DNA from: JBECKR01 sp040235415
Lineage (GTDB): Bacteria > Acidobacteriota > Polarisedimenticolia > Polarisedimenticolales > Polarisedimenticolaceae
Direction of reading: 5' to 3'
DNA length: 23,878 nucleotides
Assembly: GCA_040235415.1 (NCBI GenBank)
Contig: JBECKR010000002.1
Coordinates: forward strand, 1 to 23,878
The notes under the pieces are model-generated. The model worked only from the letters and a program-made list of their open reading frames with translations, did not search any database and was not told the origin of the DNA. Below, piece by piece: positions 14,471 to 21,655 of the stretch (its first letter is position 1; the number at the start of each line of letters is the position of its first letter). The translations under genes and the position numbers were made by a program.

Positions 14471-15397
14471 TCACGGCGCGACGATCATGCCCTCGCTGAC
14501 GAGCACGGCGGCACCGCCGACCCGGACCTCGACGACGCGACCCGCCTCCTTGCGGGCCTCGACGCGCAGCAGGCTCGGGCGCCCCATCTCGAACCCCTGC
14601 TCCACGGTCCAGCGCGACGTGCCGTCACCGGCGTGCTCTCCGAGGTATCCGGCGAGCGCGGCGCAGGCCGAACCGGTCGCGGGGTCCTCCTCGACCCCGA
14701 CGCCGGGCGCGAACATCCGCGCTCGGACGTCGGACCCTTCCCGCTCGGGCTCGAAGCACAGCACGAACACGTCCGGCGCCCAGGTCCCGGCGAGGTCGCG
14801 GTCCCACGCGGCGCGATCGACGCCGGCGCGGGCCAGCGTGGCGCGGTCGCGGACCGTCACGAACAGGAACGGCAGTCCGCAGGTCCAACCCGCGGGACCG
14901 CGGTCGCCCGTCAGGACGTCTTCCGGCCCGAGGCGCAGGCACCGCGCGATCGCGGCACCGCCGGGCGGCTCCGGCCCGCGCTCGGGAGCCCGGGCCGCGG
15001 TCAGCGTGATCGTTCCGGGCCGCCCACCCGGGGCGTCGATCGTCACCGGGACCGCTCCGACGCCCTCCTCGAGGACGATCTCGGTCGTGCCCTCCCGGAG
15101 GTCGATCTCGCCGATCGTCGCCAGCACGAACGCCGTTCCGATCGTGGGATGGCCGGCGAACGGGACCTCCGTCCCCGGCGTGAAGATCCGGACCCGGCGG
15201 GTGTGCGCCGGGCTGTCGGGCGGGAGGACGAACGCCGTCTCGGAGAAGTTGAACTCGCGGGCGATGCGCTGCATCGTCCGGCCGTCGAGCCCGCGGGCGT
15301 CCGGCAGCACCGCCAGCGGGTTGCCCTCGAACGGCGTGTCGGTGAACACGTCGGTGGTCAGGAAGCGGTATCGCCGGCTCGGGTCCCCGAAGCTCAT
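14471..15397 (-). CDS. PhzF family isomerase/epimerase-like protein
   Basis: The 308-residue cytoplasmic protein shows the two-lobed PhzF/diaminopimelate-epimerase-like fold signatures: VFTDTPFEGNPLAVLPDA at the N-terminus, EFNFSETAFV with the catalytic-type Glu53, TEVPFAGHPTIGTAFVL (77-93), and in the second half GVEEDPATGSACAALAGYL. True PhzF isomerises DHHA in phenazine synthesis, but no other phenazine genes are present, so this belongs to the large uncharacterised PhzF-like group and its substrate is unknown. It lies 33 bp upstream of crcB and 40 bp downstream of the ketosynthase, in the same direction. Confidence 0.9.
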   Translation of the reverse strand: MSFGDPSRRYRFLTTDVFTDTPFEGNPLAVLPDARGLDGRTMQRIAREFNFSETAFVLPPDSPAHTRRVRIFTPGTEVPFAGHPTIGTAFVLATIGEIDLREGTTEIVLEEGVGAVPVTIDAPGGRPGTITLTAARAPERGPEPPGGAAIARCLRLGPEDVLTGDRGPAGWTCGLPFLFVTVRDRATLARAGVDRAAWDRDLAGTWAPDVFVLCFEPEREGSDVRARMFAPGVGVEEDPATGSACAALAGYLGEHAGDGTSRWTVEQGFEMGRPSLLRVEARKEAGRVVEVRVGGAAVLVSEGMIVAP

Positions 15398-15437
15398 GTC
15401 CGAAGGGTAACCCGGAACCGCGTCCGGCGCGCCACCG

Positions 15438-16481
15438 TCACGGCCAGCGGTACACCGCGACGCTCGTCGCCATCCCTCCCCCGAACCCCGCCATCACGAG
15501 CACGTCGTCGCGGCGGAACGTGCCGCCCTCGGCGTGCATCGCGAGCGTGAGCGGGATCGACGCGGACGACGTGTTCCCGCGCTCCCGGATGCGGGTCAGC
15601 ACCCGCTCGGCCGGAACGCCGAGGCCGTCCGCCATCCGAAGGACCATGCTCGCGTTGGCGTTGTGCGGCAGGAACCAGATCGGCTCGCCCTCGAGCGCCT
15701 CGCGCCGGAGCAGGTCCCGGACCGCGGCCGACACCTCCCGGATCGCGTAGCGGTGGATGTCCCGGCCGTGGTCCAGCATGGAGCAGTCAGGGTACTCGAA
15801 CGCGGCGTGGTCCGGGTGCATCCCGAGCTTCACACTCTTGGTCCAGTCGGCGTATTGCCCGTCGGAGCCCGCGAAGTCGGCGATCAGGCCGTAGCGCGGG
15901 TCGCCCTCGGGATCGTGCTCCAGGACGACCGCGCCGCCGCCGTCGCCCCACAGCGTGAAGCTCAGCGACGTCGGGGCGTTCATGCGGCTCCCGACGCACT
16001 CGCCGGTCGCGACCATCCCGAAGCGGAACCGCTTGCGCCGCATCCGCGACTCCGCGAGCAGCAGCGCGTCGACCCACGACGTGCAGGCCAGCGACACGTC
16101 GCGCGCCTCCGCTCGATTCCCGGGCACCCCGAGCGCCCCTTGGACCTCGCACGCGCACGCCGGGAACACGTTGTCGGGACTCGACCCCCCGGAGTGCACG
16201 AGCTCGAGCCTGTCGGAAGAGAACCGTCCGCCGGTGCGCCGAACGGCGTCGTCCGCGGCGCGTCGCGCGGCCGCCACGGCGTGCTCCGTCGCCGACTTCT
16301 TGGACCACCATCGCGTGCGGATGCCGACGAGCTTCTCGGTGTCGTCGCCCGACTTGCCCTTCGTGTCGACGCCGTGGCGCTCCAGGATCGCGAGCACCGC
16401 GTCGTTCGACACCATTTCCTCGGGGACCGGCGGAGACTCCCCGAACCCCACGAACCGGACCGAGCCCTGGTTCGCCGTCAT
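15438..16481 (-). CDS. Stand-alone beta-ketoacyl-ACP synthase III-like thiolase-fold enzyme
   Basis: The 347-residue protein has the KAS III (FabH-like) Cys-His-Asn triad: Cys133 in DVSLACTSWVDAL, His273 in WFLPHNANASM and Asn303 in RGNTSSASIPL, plus the C-terminal glycine-rich FGGGMATSVAVYRW. It should condense an acyl-CoA or acyl thioester with a second acyl unit. No acyl carrier protein, FabD, FabG or FabF lies nearby, so it is probably not the housekeeping fatty-acid initiator but a specialised condensing enzyme; the product is unknown. GGGGGAGGA precedes the ATG with good spacing, and the upstream gap of about 94 bp could hold a promoter for this gene and those after it. Confidence 0.88.
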   Translation of the reverse strand: MTANQGSVRFVGFGESPPVPEEMVSNDAVLAILERHGVDTKGKSGDDTEKLVGIRTRWWSKKSATEHAVAAARRAADDAVRRTGGRFSSDRLELVHSGGSSPDNVFPACACEVQGALGVPGNRAEARDVSLACTSWVDALLLAESRMRRKRFRFGMVATGECVGSRMNAPTSLSFTLWGDGGGAVVLEHDPEGDPRYGLIADFAGSDGQYADWTKSVKLGMHPDHAAFEYPDCSMLDHGRDIHRYAIREVSAAVRDLLRREALEGEPIWFLPHNANASMVLRMADGLGVPAERVLTRIRERGNTSSASIPLTLAMHAEGGTFRRDDVLVMAGFGGGMATSVAVYRWP

Positions 16482-16575
16482 GTGCGTCCTCCCCCTCGCC
16501 CTCGGGCGGACGCCACCATGCTACAGGATGCCGCGGATTCGGCGACCTACGGGCAGGCGGGATCCGCCGCCCGGC

Positions 16576-16770
16576 TCAGGCGCCCCGCGGGGCCCGGGGC
16601 ATCGCGATCCAGAGCACGAGGTACACCAGGATCCCCGGGAAGGCGGCCGAGAGCACGGACAGCAGGACGTACAGCACGCGAACCGTCGTCGGCCGCCATC
16701 CGAGCCAGTCCGCGATCCCGCCGCAGACGCCGGCGATCACGCGGTGGCGGTTCGAGAGGTGCAGCGGCAC
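16576..16770 (-). CDS. PspC domain small membrane protein
   Basis: The 64-residue protein is essentially one PspC domain: RHRVIAGVCGGIADWLGWRPTTVRVLYVLLSV followed by a hydrophobic segment (about 31-58) ending WIAMPRAP. PspC proteins act in envelope-stress responses, but single-domain versions like this are common and mostly uncharacterised. The GTG start lies 1 bp after the stop of the upstream small gene, so the two are translationally linked. Confidence 0.88.
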   Translation of the reverse strand: MPLHLSNRHRVIAGVCGGIADWLGWRPTTVRVLYVLLSVLSAAFPGILVYLVLWIAMPRAPRGA

Positions 16771-16771
16771 G

Positions 16772-16975
16772 TCACGCTCCCTCGCGATCGGACGGGTGGC
16801 GCTTGCGCCACAGACCGAACAGCGCGGTCAGGAGCGCCAGGCCGATCTCGTCCGCGAACGGAACGAAATCCGGGACGATCAGGTCGATCAGGAACAGGGC
16901 CGCGAACACCAGGAACAGGCCCGGGAACCGCAGCCCGAGCCGGTCGATCCCGCGGCGGATCAGCGCATCCTTCAT
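16772..16975 (-). CDS. Small membrane protein, DUF6116-like
   Basis: The 67-residue protein begins MKDALIRRGIDRLGLRFPGLF, then has hydrophobic stretches (FLVFAALFLIDLIVPDFVP and EIGLALLTALFGLW) and a basic end. The IVPDFVPFADEIGLALLTALFGLWRKR pattern recalls the DUF6116 group of small proteins, which I assign tentatively. No function is known. It is directly upstream of the PspC gene (1 bp gap) and 35 bp downstream of the DUF4388 gene. It is unlikely to be a shadow, because it is hydrophobic, starts with ATG and abuts its neighbour. Confidence 0.7.
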   Translation of the reverse strand: MKDALIRRGIDRLGLRFPGLFLVFAALFLIDLIVPDFVPFADEIGLALLTALFGLWRKRHPSDREGA

Positions 16976-17010
16976 TCCCGGAAGTGTAGCCGAGGATCGA
17001 CGCGGCCGCG

Positions 17011-18168
17011 CTAGCCCGGATCGCGCAGCTCGAGGAGGTTCGCGCGGATCAGCCGCTCGACGGCGCACAGCACGTCGACGCTGCGCATCGGAGCGACCCA
17101 GGTCAAGGAGCGGATGTCCCACGTGCCGTCCGCGAGGCCGAGGATGAACTCCTCCTCCGGCGATCGCGACGCTCCGGCGGCGCCGTCTCGCGGTCCGCGC
17201 AGCACCGGGATCTTGTCGAGCGCGAGATCGCCCGCGGTCATGTGCGCGACGAGCCCCTCCTCCGCCCGTTTCAGGAGGTCCCGCACCATCGCCTCGCCGG
17301 GGTGGTCGGTGAACGCGGCGTGCAGGATCTCGATCGCGGCGGCGAACTCCGACGCCTCGATGAGCTCGAGCGCGAGCTCGTAGGCCTGCATCGAGCGCGG
17401 CGGCTCGCCGGCGGGAGGGGACTCGGGCTCGGGGGGGGCCGGGGCGGACGGATCCGGTGCGGCGGGGGCCGGCTCGACCGCGATCAACCCCGCGTCGTGC
17501 AGCGTGAGCAGCCGCTCGGCGACCTGGTGCTCCGTACCGTGGACCCGCAGCACGATGTCGCGGATCGAGCGGGAGCCGTCGACCGCCAGCAGGACCTGCC
17601 CCGCGGGCCAGTCCAATCCCAGGGCCGCCCGCGGGTCGCCGCCGGTGCGCCGCGGGATCGCCGAGGGATCGCCGAACGCCTCCCGGATCCTCGCGGCGTC
17701 GTCCAAGCGCTGCACGCCGCGCAGGGCGAGGTCGTCGACCGAGACGTCGAGCCGCATCGCCTTGGGGTGCGGCGCGACCCGCTCGTCGAAGCGAAACGTG
17801 GCGTCGGCCCAGTCGAACAGCCCCAGGAGGGTCTCCTCGGCCTTCGCGGCGACGTGCTCGTCGAGCCGAGCTCGGGAGAGGTGCCCCGCCTCGACGAGGA
17901 TCTCGTCGATCGGGCGGCCCGAGCTCTCCTGCTCCGCCATCACCTCGCGGAGCACGCCCTCGTCGATCGCGCCGCGGAACACCAGGAACTGGCCCAGGAG
18001 CTTCGTGGGATCGTCGGACACGCACGCCACGACCCGGCCCTGATCGAAGAACACGGAGCTGCTCACGCGGTTCGACGACAGCTCGAGGCGGCCGGTCTTC
18101 CGCGACAGCCCGATCCACTGCAGCAGATCGGCCAGCGGGAACGTAGAGATGCGTCCGGACACCGACAT
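17011..18168 (-). CDS. DUF4388 (PatA-N-like) domain protein
   Basis: The 385-residue soluble protein starts with the DUF4388 signature: SGRISTFPLADLLQWIGLSRKTGRLEL, FFDQGRVVACVSDDP, then LGQFLVFRGAIDEGVLREVMAEQE and a repeat-like helical region through about residue 130 (LLGLFDWADATFRF). A winged-helix-like middle (about 190-235, SIRDIVLRVHGTEHQVAERLLTLHDAGLI) is followed by a Pro/Ala/Glu-rich linker (about 237-265) and a tetratricopeptide-like helical part. Such proteins are frequent in Myxococcota, Acidobacteriota and cyanobacteria, often with two-component or type IV pilus regulators, but no molecular function is established. The linker is encoded over an eight-G run at 17431-17438. Confidence 0.82.
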   Translation of the reverse strand: MSVSGRISTFPLADLLQWIGLSRKTGRLELSSNRVSSSVFFDQGRVVACVSDDPTKLLGQFLVFRGAIDEGVLREVMAEQESSGRPIDEILVEAGHLSRARLDEHVAAKAEETLLGLFDWADATFRFDERVAPHPKAMRLDVSVDDLALRGVQRLDDAARIREAFGDPSAIPRRTGGDPRAALGLDWPAGQVLLAVDGSRSIRDIVLRVHGTEHQVAERLLTLHDAGLIAVEPAPAAPDPSAPAPPEPESPPAGEPPRSMQAYELALELIEASEFAAAIEILHAAFTDHPGEAMVRDLLKRAEEGLVAHMTAGDLALDKIPVLRGPRDGAAGASRSPEEEFILGLADGTWDIRSLTWVAPMRSVDVLCAVERLIRANLLELRDPG

Positions 18169-18243
18169 CGGGAAGCTCTCCGGCCGCCGAGCATCGTGCC
18201 TCGCAACGGCGGCGTCAAGTCCCGGGAAGGACTCCGGCGCGGG

Positions 18244-20289
18244 TCACAGGCCGTACTTCTCGATCCGGGTGTAGATCTGGGCGCGGGTGAGCCCGAGCAG
18301 GCGCGCCGCCTTCGACTTGTTCCCCTTCGCCTGCGCGAGCGCCTGCTGCACGAGCTTGCGATCGACCGCTTCGAGATCGAGGCCGCCGGGAGGGAGCGTG
18401 CCCGGCGCTCGCTCGCTCTCGGCGCGCGCCTGTCCGGGTCGGACGAGGTCCGCCGGCAGGTGCTCGCGCGTGATCAGGCCTCCGTCGCACAGGATCACGG
18501 CGCGCTCGAGCGCGTTCCGCAGCTCGCGGACGTTGCCGGGCCAGGCGTACGCCAACAGCCATTCGCGCGCGTCCCGGGATATGCCGGCGGCGGGCCGTCC
18601 GACGCGCTCGCCGAGCTCCTCCAGGAACGCTTCCGCGAGCGGCAGGACGTCCTCCGTGCGCTCCCGCAGCGCGGGCAGCCGGACCTCGAACACCGCGAGA
18701 CGGTAGAACAGGTCCTCCCGGAACCCGCCGCGCTCGACCATCGCGGTGAGGTCGCGATTCGTGGCGGCGATCACCCGGACGTCGGCGTTGAGCACGCGGG
18801 TGCCGCCGACCCGCTGGAACTCGCGCTCCTGCAGCACGCGGAGCATCTTGGCCTGCACGAGCGGGCTCGTCTCGCCGACCTCGTCCAGGAACAGCGTGCC
18901 CCCCGCGGCCTGCTCGAGACGGCCGGCCTTCGTCGCGTGCGCCCCGGTGAACGCCCCCTTCTCGTGGCCGAACAGCTCCGATTCGAGCAGCTGCTCCGGG
19001 AGCGCCGCGCAGTTGATCGCCACGAACGGGCGGCCGGCGCGCGGCGAGCCTCGGTGCACGAGCCGGGCGACGACCTCCTTACCCGTGCCGGACTCGCCGG
19101 TGAGGAGCACGGTCGTGTCCGTCGCGGCCACCCGCGTCGCCTGCTTCAACGCGTCGTTCCAGGACTTCGACACCCCGACGACGCGGCGACCTCCGCCCGC
19201 GGCCTCGAGCTCGCGGCTCAGCATCTCGACCCGCGCCTCGAGCTGCTCGGCGCGCTCGTGCTCCTCGGCGGCCCGCCGCACCTCCTCGGCGAGCCGTGCG
19301 TGCGACAGCACGATCGAGACGTGGTCGGCGACGCGCCTCGCGACCTCGACGTCGTGCTCGGCGTAGGTTCCGGGGCGCTCGTCGAAGAACACCACCGAGC
19401 CGTGGACGCGTCCCGACAGCCGCACCGGGACCCGGAGCATCGAACGCATCCCGAGCCGCCGCAGCACCCGGTTGCGCTCGGTGTCGTCCGGGACATCGGT
19501 CGCGATGTCGCGCTCGAGGTCGTACTCGACGTCGCGGCGAGCGAGCTCCTCCTCGTTCAGGGGGATCGAGGTCGGCCAGTCCTCGAACCCCTCCCCGTTG
19601 TGGGCGACGACGTGGAACCTGCGGTTCTCGACGTCGTGCCGGGTCAAGGCCATGAAGGTATGCGGCAGCACCGCTCGCACGGTTACCGAGACGTCCCGGA
19701 GCACCGTGTCGACGTCGAGGGAGCCCGCGATCGCGTCGAGGATCTTTTCGAGGCTGTCGAGGCGCCGTCGCCGCTCCCGCTCGGCCCGCCAGATCCGCCA
19801 GTGCTGCACGGCGATCCCGAGCATCGCGGCGATCGGCCCCAGCGCCTCGCGGCCGAGGTCGTGAAACGCGCCGGGGTGCGCGCTCGTGAACCAGACACCG
19901 CCACGATCCTCTCCGGCGCGGTACGGCGCGAACACGAGCGAGCGGACGTCGCCGTCGAGGATCTCGCGGTCGCCCGGGAAGGCGGGATCGAGCTCCGTGC
20001 GGGCGTCGTGAATGCGGAAGCCCCGACCGGGCGCCGGCCGCATCTTCGGGGAGAACCAGTCCGCCGGCACGACGCGCTCGCCCTCGGTCTCGCTCCCCGG
20101 ACAGACTTCGGTCGTGGCGTACTCCACGAGGCGGTCCGGAGCCTCGATCCGCAGGACCCCCATGTGGTCGAAATCGAACAATTCCCGCGTCGCGGCGGCG
20201 ACGCGGACGAAGACCTCCCGCAGCTCGAGCGATTCGGACACCGCGGAGCTGATCGTGCCGAGGACCCGGGGAAGGGCTTCGGGGTTCAT
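18244..20289 (-). CDS. Sigma-54-dependent activator, GAF-GAF-AAA+-Fis type
   Basis: The 681-residue transcription factor has two N-terminal GAF-like sensory domains (about 15-165 and 175-330), a coiled coil (about 330-370), an AAA+ ATPase domain and a Fis-type helix-turn-helix at the end (NKSKAARLLGLTRAQIYTRIEKYGL). Walker A is GESGTGKE (about 398-405). The sigma-54-contacting GAFTGA loop is intact at 445-450 (ELFGHEKGAFTGAHA), followed by GGTLFLDEVGE (Walker B) and FREDLFYRLAVFEVRLPALRER. There is no receiver domain, so it responds to a ligand or cofactor through the GAF domains, not to a kinase. It lies 52 bp downstream of the redox cluster on the same strand, making that cluster a plausible target. 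No convincing -24/-12 promoter is visible in the window. Confidence 0.94.
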   Translation of the reverse strand: MNPEALPRVLGTISSAVSESLELREVFVRVAAATRELFDFDHMGVLRIEAPDRLVEYATTEVCPGSETEGERVVPADWFSPKMRPAPGRGFRIHDARTELDPAFPGDREILDGDVRSLVFAPYRAGEDRGGVWFTSAHPGAFHDLGREALGPIAAMLGIAVQHWRIWRAERERRRRLDSLEKILDAIAGSLDVDTVLRDVSVTVRAVLPHTFMALTRHDVENRRFHVVAHNGEGFEDWPTSIPLNEEELARRDVEYDLERDIATDVPDDTERNRVLRRLGMRSMLRVPVRLSGRVHGSVVFFDERPGTYAEHDVEVARRVADHVSIVLSHARLAEEVRRAAEEHERAEQLEARVEMLSRELEAAGGGRRVVGVSKSWNDALKQATRVAATDTTVLLTGESGTGKEVVARLVHRGSPRAGRPFVAINCAALPEQLLESELFGHEKGAFTGAHATKAGRLEQAAGGTLFLDEVGETSPLVQAKMLRVLQEREFQRVGGTRVLNADVRVIAATNRDLTAMVERGGFREDLFYRLAVFEVRLPALRERTEDVLPLAEAFLEELGERVGRPAAGISRDAREWLLAYAWPGNVRELRNALERAVILCDGGLITREHLPADLVRPGQARAESERAPGTLPPGGLDLEAVDRKLVQQALAQAKGNKSKAARLLGLTRAQIYTRIEKYGL

Positions 20290-20341
20290 GACGCGGAATT
20301 CTACACGCAGCGGGTGTCGGTGGGGGGTCGGGCGCGCCGCG

Positions 20342-21655
20342 TCAGGCGGTGCCGTACTTGGTTTCGACCGCGACGCCGATCGATTTCAGGAATCCGGTCG
20401 GCAGGATCCCGCCGGCGCAGACGATGACGGCGTCGTTCGCGAGATCGAGCGGGCGCCCTCCCTGCTCCAGGCGCACCCGGTCCGGCCGGATCTCCAGGAC
20501 GTTCGAGCGCAGCAGCACGCCGAGGCGGCCGGCCGCGGCCGCGGCGTCGACGCGCTGCCGGTTCTTCGGCTTCGCCCGCCCGAACGCCTCCGAGCGATAG
20601 GAAAGGTGCACCGTGGTGCCGGGCTGCTCGGAGATCGCGACGGCCGCTTCGATCGCGCTGTCGCCGCCCCCGACGACCAGCACGCGCCGGCCTCGGTACT
20701 GCTCCGGGTCGATCAGGCGGTAGGTGACCTTGGCGAGGTCCTCGCCCGGCACGCCGAGCCGCCGCGGCGTCCCGCGGCGGCCGATGCACAGCACGATCGA
20801 GCGCGTGCGGTAGGCGCCGCGGGTCGAGCGTACGACGAAACCGTCGCCGTTCGGCTCGATCGCGTCGACCCGCTCCTCGTAGCGCACCTCGACGCCGGTC
20901 CTGCGCTCGACGTCGCGCCAGAACTCGAGCAACGCCTCCTTCGTGGTCTCGCGCATGCGGACCTTGCCGACGAGCGGAAGGTCGACCGGGGCCGTCATCA
21001 CGATCTTGCCGCGAGGGTAGTGCGCCACGGTCCCGCCGAGCGTTTCCTGTTCGAGCGTGGCGTAGCGCAGCCCGTGCTTCATGGCGGCGAGCGACGCCGA
21101 GAACCCCGCCGGACCGGAGCCGACGATGACGACGTCGAGGCGGTCGCTCCGGCCCAGGCCTCCGAGCTTCCGCACGCTCTCGATCGACTGCCGACCCTGC
21201 TCGATGGCGTTGCGGATCAGGCCCATGCCGCCGAGCTCGCCCGCGATGAACAGTCCCGGCACGTTGGTCTCGAAGTCGGGACGCACGTGCGGGATGTCGA
21301 CCCCACGGGTCTCGGTGCCGAACACCAGCGTTATGGCTCCGGTCGGGCACGCCGCGCGGCAGGCGCCGTGGCCGATGCAATGCGTCGGCTCGACGAGCTC
21401 CGCCTTGCCTTGCACGAGGCCGAGGACGCCCTTCTCGGGGCAGGCGTCGACGCAGCCGCCGCAGCCGAGGCACAGGCCCGGATCGACGATCGGGTGCAGC
21501 GACGCCGGCGCCGCCAGCCCCGACTCCCGGGCGGCGCTCCGCGCCGCGAGCGCGACCTTCTCGGCGCGGCGCGCGCGGTGCAGGTAGTAGCCGCACAGCA
21601 GCAGGGTCGGCGCCACCACCGCGGCGGTCGTCGCGAACGAGGCGATTCCGGCCAT
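20342..21655 (-). CDS. Membrane-anchored 2[4Fe-4S]-FAD/NAD(P) oxidoreductase, apparently permuted
   Basis: The 437-residue protein begins with one TM (about 5-25). A ferredoxin-like domain follows, with CLGCGGCVDACP (Cys62, 65, 68, 72) and a second motif, CIGHGACRAACP (Cys93, His96, Cys99, Cys103), in which His replaces the second cysteine. Residues 131-158 (TNVPGLFIAGELGGMGLIRNAI) resemble the C-terminal FAD motif of thioredoxin-reductase-like enzymes but come before the FAD Rossmann motif GSGPAG (179-184). The NAD(P) motif is GGGDSA (329-334), and the chain stops soon after CAGGILPTGFL. No CxxC disulfide site is present, so it is not a thioredoxin reductase. It probably passes electrons between NAD(P)H and a membrane or cytochrome partner. 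The ATG shares a base with the cytochrome stop. Confidence 0.88.
   Translation of the reverse strand: MAGIASFATTAAVVAPTLLLCGYYLHRARRAEKVALAARSAARESGLAAPASLHPIVDPGLCLGCGGCVDACPEKGVLGLVQGKAELVEPTHCIGHGACRAACPTGAITLVFGTETRGVDIPHVRPDFETNVPGLFIAGELGGMGLIRNAIEQGRQSIESVRKLGGLGRSDRLDVVIVGSGPAGFSASLAAMKHGLRYATLEQETLGGTVAHYPRGKIVMTAPVDLPLVGKVRMRETTKEALLEFWRDVERRTGVEVRYEERVDAIEPNGDGFVVRSTRGAYRTRSIVLCIGRRGTPRRLGVPGEDLAKVTYRLIDPEQYRGRRVLVVGGGDSAIEAAVAISEQPGTTVHLSYRSEAFGRAKPKNRQRVDAAAAAGRLGVLLRSNVLEIRPDRVRLEQGGRPLDLANDAVIVCAGGILPTGFLKSIGVAVETKYGTA

Noticed and set aside
14471..15397. A phenazine biosynthesis locus based on the PhzF-like gene
   Set aside because: No other phz genes are present, and PhzF-like proteins are widespread with other or unknown roles.
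17242..20427. A roughly 1060-codon open frame antisense to the DUF4388 and sigma-54 activator genes
   Set aside because: It crosses two clear genes on the other strand, and its translation is repetitive and motif-free, as expected for the shadow of GC-rich codons.
20342..21655. Calling the flavoprotein a thioredoxin reductase
   Set aside because: There is no CxxC disulfide motif, the FAD motif order differs, and a ferredoxin domain and TM anchor are attached.
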